DNA of 27,809 nucleotides from Gammaproteobacteria bacterium (lineage in GTDB: Bacteria; Pseudomonadota; Gammaproteobacteria; Pseudomonadales; Cellvibrionaceae), in the NCBI GenBank assembly GCA_021151835.1, contig JAGKWO010000053.1:1-27809 (forward strand). Reading direction: 5' to 3'. Below, one piece after another: positions 25,501 to 27,809 of this stretch. Below the pieces are notes generated by a model, which was given only the letters and a program-made list of their open reading frames with translations, made no database searches and was not told the origin of the DNA. The translations under genes were made by a program, and so were the position numbers. The stretch's first letter is position 1. Each line of letters starts with the position of its first letter.

Positions 25501-25684
25501 TAGCAAGATTTCCTTGTTCATTGTATGTATATGTGATTACATCGCTAACGTCTGTCCGTGGTCCATCAACTGTCAATAACTGACCTGATTCGCTGTGCGT
25601 ATAGCGTGTGGTTTGATCAGCATTACTATCAGCTGAAAATAATATTGCGACAATATAAATTAAGAATATATGTTGTAATTTCAC
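22529..25684 (-). CDS. Secreted Rhs/YD-repeat protein with CBM-like module and C-terminal tip domain
   Basis: Protein of 1051 residues. A signal peptide (MKLQHIFLIYIVAILFSA, cleavage near SNA) leads into YD/RHS repeats to about residue 660. A CBM6/35-like beta-sandwich follows at about 665-790 (NNAGYTGSGFIDYVG, NIPASTNYNLTLRYG, LNLQAGQHNISLH, GPNIDKIEL). The Rhs core at about 804-907 begins YFIHHDHLGTPQVI and ends NPNAFTDPNGLN, the usual junction before a variable toxin. The last 145 residues carry DAVRHC, RHE and MDNRNNQMG, a pattern I associate with DUF6973-like domains, plus five cysteines. GTG at 25684 is chosen because GAGGG lies upstream and the signal peptide starts there; an in-frame TTG at 25702 adds six residues. 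It follows the first Rhs half by 11 bp and overlaps the next gene by 4. The target and chemistry of the tip are unknown. Confidence 0.85.
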   Translation of the reverse strand: MKLQHIFLIYIVAILFSADSNADQTTRYTHSESGQLLTVDGPRTDVSDVITYTYNEQGNLATTTNPLGQVTTFISYDSTGNLLSMRDANGVVTEFTYHVRGWLLTSRVKHPTDSSLDAITTYTYDAIGQLTSTVLSNGVSLSYEYDGARRLIAIENNAQERIEYTLDAAGNRTKQVIKSSTGGIKYSVDSTFDELSRVKDVLGNNGQKTNHKYDVNNNLTHVTDGRNNQTQQVYDALNRVKQIIGPDLGETHFTYNQDNQITSVTDARGNTTTYNYDLFGDLTSIVSPDTGTTNFIYDSAANRTRQIDARGVVTNFTYDALNRLTKIEYPASPSENVNYMYDDTGSGNYGVGRLTSVYSDLQSTEFVYNHLGLITHKYITIGSSTFEIQYAYDSVGNLTQIIYPSGRIVNYSLDAQGRVNGISTKANATALSQTLISNAEFLPFGSVSNFKYGNGLIHSRIYDQDYRLSNIQVGGVLSRSYGYDPVNNITSIVNALNNSKNQIFSYDDINRLISAAGDYGTFGYSYDKVGNRLTQTRNGATDIYTYATASNQLQLIAHTAGNRSFEYDGAGNQIQRTSDTNIAQTFTYNQANRLTSVNANSSLVATYSYNPFGQKVAKVLSNGNKEFYHYDESGQLIAVTDGAGSTLREYVYWGNQQIAFFNVSQGYSISGQTLDESNVSFQGAHVIGKNNAGYTGSGFIDYVGEGSASWSVNIPASTNYNLTLRYGLSGTNRPLTLKVDGTTVSTINFVSSPLWTTWKTQTITLNLQAGQHNISLHTAGLSGPNIDKIELAAVEPIAIPTSALYFIHHDHLGTPQVITNQNQQVVWMGDYEPFGKVATNASNSIEIFSRFPGQYLDPETGLYYNYFRDYDPSIGRYIESDPIGLHGGINTYAYALMNPNAFTDPNGLNSVVTAQDIGGSINDGGYDGYSEAIQAWKDARAASAQVPVGNMGLGESAYLGPRDAVRHCVLACSLTQRLGRDKAVSILNRHEANGGEADEMDNRNNQMGCFLGENSDPGACQQACLRNIDYLYTRRDADGNILPQPTTIGGR

Positions 25685-25695
25685 CGTGATTTCCC

Positions 25696-27471
25696 TCACC
25701 AATTATAAGGAATAGAACTAATTTCGCTGATGTTTTTTCTTAAAAGGTATCCCCTATCATCGTAATCAAATCGCGTTATACGTCCAGCTTCCTCAAAGTT
25801 CCCTTCCATAATATGAGTAATGAGATGAGTTTTTTCTGTGTGCCATTTATAAGACTTTAAATAATAGGTTTGAAAGTTCTTATCTAAGTATGTCCTGTCC
25901 TGGACCACCTCATAAAAACGCCCCCAAGACAGGCATTTACTAGCTATCCCTTTAGGGTCTATTACGCAACCTGGTCGCCCGTAATAATAATTATATTTTG
26001 TTGTGGCTCCTTCGATATTTCCTGTAGGTAACACTGTTGTGCTTACTACCTGTTTAACTCCGGAAATATCTTTTTGAATGTTGTAATTTATACTTCCATT
26101 TAATGCGTTAGTGATAGTTGTACTACCATCCGAATTAAAACTTAATTGCGTTTTGTCTGCACCACCAGCATGTGCACTAAAAATTGCAAGACCTTGTGAG
26201 CTATATGACCATGTCGCGTAGCGAATTCCTCTTTCATCTGTTATACCGGTCAAATAAGTGGGAAATCGAGCATCCTCATAATGATAAATACGCACAGTAT
26301 TATCAGGACGAGTAACTTGTTGAATTAAACCTAATGAATTATAGCTATAACTCGTTGTTATATTTCCACCAATCGTCACACTACGAATTTGATTGCCATT
26401 ATACGCAAATAGCAATTCACGACTCGTGGAATCTTTCACACGAGTTAAAAGCCCCGAAAATTGATCGTAAAACAATTCCTGCCTCAAACCATTTCGTGAT
26501 ATTATCGAGTGCAGCCTTCCATTTTTATCATATTCCTCAACTTCACCAGCTTTACTTACATATCGCCATGCCACCTGAGCATTGTGATTAACATAAGTTA
26601 GAGTCCCGGAATCTCCATAAAAAGAAGCGTATTGATGCTTACCATTCACAACAATAATATTAAACTCCAAAATGGAGCCATTTTCACGAACCAATTGAAC
26701 TGCATGGGCAAAAGATTTATCTGCATATTCTTTCCCATCTGCAACAATTTGAAGACGACCCACAACATCACCCGATACACCTTGCTGACGAACAATGTCA
26801 CAACTGCCATCCGATGAATACAATGCGTGTGTTGCAACCTGAATCCAGCTTTCGTTAAGCTGGCTTTTAATTTGATTAAATCCCTGTTCACATGCGTCTT
26901 TTCTGGTAGTGTATCCAGTACTTTTTGCTTTTAGATAAGCAGATGAACTTGGAGTAATAGAACGCAACTGTTTTTGATAAGGGTTATACCAGCGCCCACC
27001 TATAGAATCTTGGGAATTACTGTATACTCGATAAAACTCCACTTGCCCTTGCCTATTCGGATGAATATCAATTTCTTTCTGAATTTTTTTCCCAGTCACA
27101 ACATCTATTGGATTAGCAGCGCAAAATCTTGGTTCCGGATTACTAATCGTCACCACAGCATGAAAAGGAGGTCTAAAACATTTCCCATCACCAACATATA
27201 TATCGAAAGTACCACACTTTGCGCAGGCTGATGCAGCACACCCGTCTGCATAGACTGTCACCTTTGGAAATCGTCCAATATTTTGTTCGGGGGCACAGGA
27301 TGCTGATTGTAAAAATGTATATAACTCTGATATTTCCTCTTGGGTACATGCTTGGAGATAGGTGATTGATGGATACTCGCGTGTAGCGTCATAAATCTGC
27401 CCATACGCCCACTGACTAAAAATTAAAAACGCTAAAATTAGAAAAGGCATTTTTTTTGTATTAAAAAACAT
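25696..27471 (-). CDS. Secreted N-terminal Rhs half: Cys-rich head, DUF6531-like domain, YD repeats
   Basis: Protein of 591 residues. Signal peptide 1-24 (hydrophobic core FLILAFLIFSQW, cleavage after AYG). A Cys-rich segment follows with seven cysteines between 42 and 117, including CAKC. The DUF6531-like start of Rhs shells is at about 117-170 (ANPIDVVTGKKIQKEIDI, VEFYRVYSNS). YD repeats follow to the end (ATWSYSSQGLAIFS, FDYDDRGYLLRKN). It stops inside what looks like a repeat; the next gene continues the repeat phase (TTRYTHSESGQLL) after its own signal peptide. Start ATG has AAAGGA 8 bp upstream. Composition is more A+T-rich than the left part of the window. It probably forms one shell with the next protein. 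Confidence 0.82.
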   Translation of the reverse strand: MFFNTKKMPFLILAFLIFSQWAYGQIYDATREYPSITYLQACTQEEISELYTFLQSASCAPEQNIGRFPKVTVYADGCAASACAKCGTFDIYVGDGKCFRPPFHAVVTISNPEPRFCAANPIDVVTGKKIQKEIDIHPNRQGQVEFYRVYSNSQDSIGGRWYNPYQKQLRSITPSSSAYLKAKSTGYTTRKDACEQGFNQIKSQLNESWIQVATHALYSSDGSCDIVRQQGVSGDVVGRLQIVADGKEYADKSFAHAVQLVRENGSILEFNIIVVNGKHQYASFYGDSGTLTYVNHNAQVAWRYVSKAGEVEEYDKNGRLHSIISRNGLRQELFYDQFSGLLTRVKDSTSRELLFAYNGNQIRSVTIGGNITTSYSYNSLGLIQQVTRPDNTVRIYHYEDARFPTYLTGITDERGIRYATWSYSSQGLAIFSAHAGGADKTQLSFNSDGSTTITNALNGSINYNIQKDISGVKQVVSTTVLPTGNIEGATTKYNYYYGRPGCVIDPKGIASKCLSWGRFYEVVQDRTYLDKNFQTYYLKSYKWHTEKTHLITHIMEGNFEEAGRITRFDYDDRGYLLRKNISEISSIPYNW

Positions 27472-27809
27472 AAGCCATATCCTTTCGATTTTTTTCCAAG
27501 TTAATAAAATTTAAGATTGAAATTTATTTTACATTCATCGACATAAAGAAAATAATTTATTTTTTATACTCAATAAAAATGACGATTGAGTATTAATAGC
27601 ATGTAGTAGGAAAATAGGGATTAATACGGAAAAAAATGAAATTCGAGGCATTAAAGAGGGGATATTTGATATTGAAAATTACCATTATATTATTTCCTAT
27701 AACTGGATCCTTAAGAATTCCTATTTAATAGGAAAGTTAAACTAAAAGAATCAATTTTTTAAAAAAATTGAGATAAAAATCTCAAAAATTTTATTTGTGT
27801 CACCTAAAC
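27472..27809. other. A+T-rich upstream region of the Rhs operon
   Basis: No gene. It should hold the operon promoter on the minus strand, but no clear -35/-10 pair was found. Inverted repeats present: ATACTCAAT/ATTGAGTAT (27566-27574 with 27585-27593) and TTCCTAT/ATAGGAA (27718-27724 with 27728-27734). The first could be an operator about 95 bp upstream of the start codon. Confidence 0.4.
27761..27785 (-). terminator. Possible terminator of a minus-strand gene beyond the window
   Basis: On the minus strand TTGAGAT pairs with ATCTCAA (7 bp, 4-base loop) and is followed by seven T. The stem is A+T-rich and weak. If real, a minus-strand gene ends just right of the window. Confidence 0.35.

Noticed and set aside
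25684..25702. Rhs gene break interpreted as a simple frameshift pseudogene
   Set aside because: The second half has its own ribosome binding site, GTG start and signal peptide, and both halves are otherwise intact.

Overview
The window looks like chromosomal DNA of a Gammaproteobacterium close to Cellvibrio or the pseudomonads. This is an inference from protein character: an LsfA-type 1-Cys peroxiredoxin, an SfnR-like sigma-54 activator, several TonB-dependent receptors, and a carbohydrate-binding-type module inside an Rhs protein. No rRNA, tRNA, CRISPR array or transposase gene was seen.

Left part (1-15086): sulfur acquisition and TonB energisation. A repeat pair precedes cysT-cysW-cysA (sulfate/thiosulfate ABC importer; its periplasmic binding protein is not in the window). 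Next come an SfnR-like sigma-54 activator with no N-terminal sensor domain and, 10 bp on, a membrane-anchored DNA-binding regulator with a periplasmic domain. A TonB-dependent receptor with a His-rich plug motif follows. Facing it is a tonB-exbB-exbD operon, which would power all three receptors in the window. Then come O-acetylhomoserine sulfhydrylase (metY type), a four-helix membrane protein of unknown function, lsfA, and a divergent TauE/SafE-family transporter. CysTWA, SfnR-like, LsfA, MetY and TauE together suggest a sulfur-starvation neighbourhood.

Middle part (15087-21772): iron uptake and cell-surface signalling. A siderophore-type receptor without a signalling domain overlaps fecI by 1 bp, and fecI overlaps fecR by 4 bp. 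A second receptor follows that carries the STN signalling domain. A Fur-like box and a perfect 16-bp palindrome lie upstream of the first receptor.

Right part (21773-27809): a visibly A+T-richer accessory segment. It starts with a REP/MITE-like inverted-repeat pair and an iteron-like TGACCAG array. On the minus strand follows a three-gene polymorphic-toxin operon. Its first gene is a Sec-exported N-terminal Rhs half (DUF6531-like plus YD repeats). The second is a separate Sec-exported Rhs half with YD repeats, a CBM6/35-like module, an Rhs core ending in DPNGL and a Cys-rich tip domain. The third, overlapping by 4 bp, is a small membrane-anchored protein that is the best candidate immunity protein. 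The division of one Rhs shell into two proteins with separate signal peptides is the most unusual feature here.
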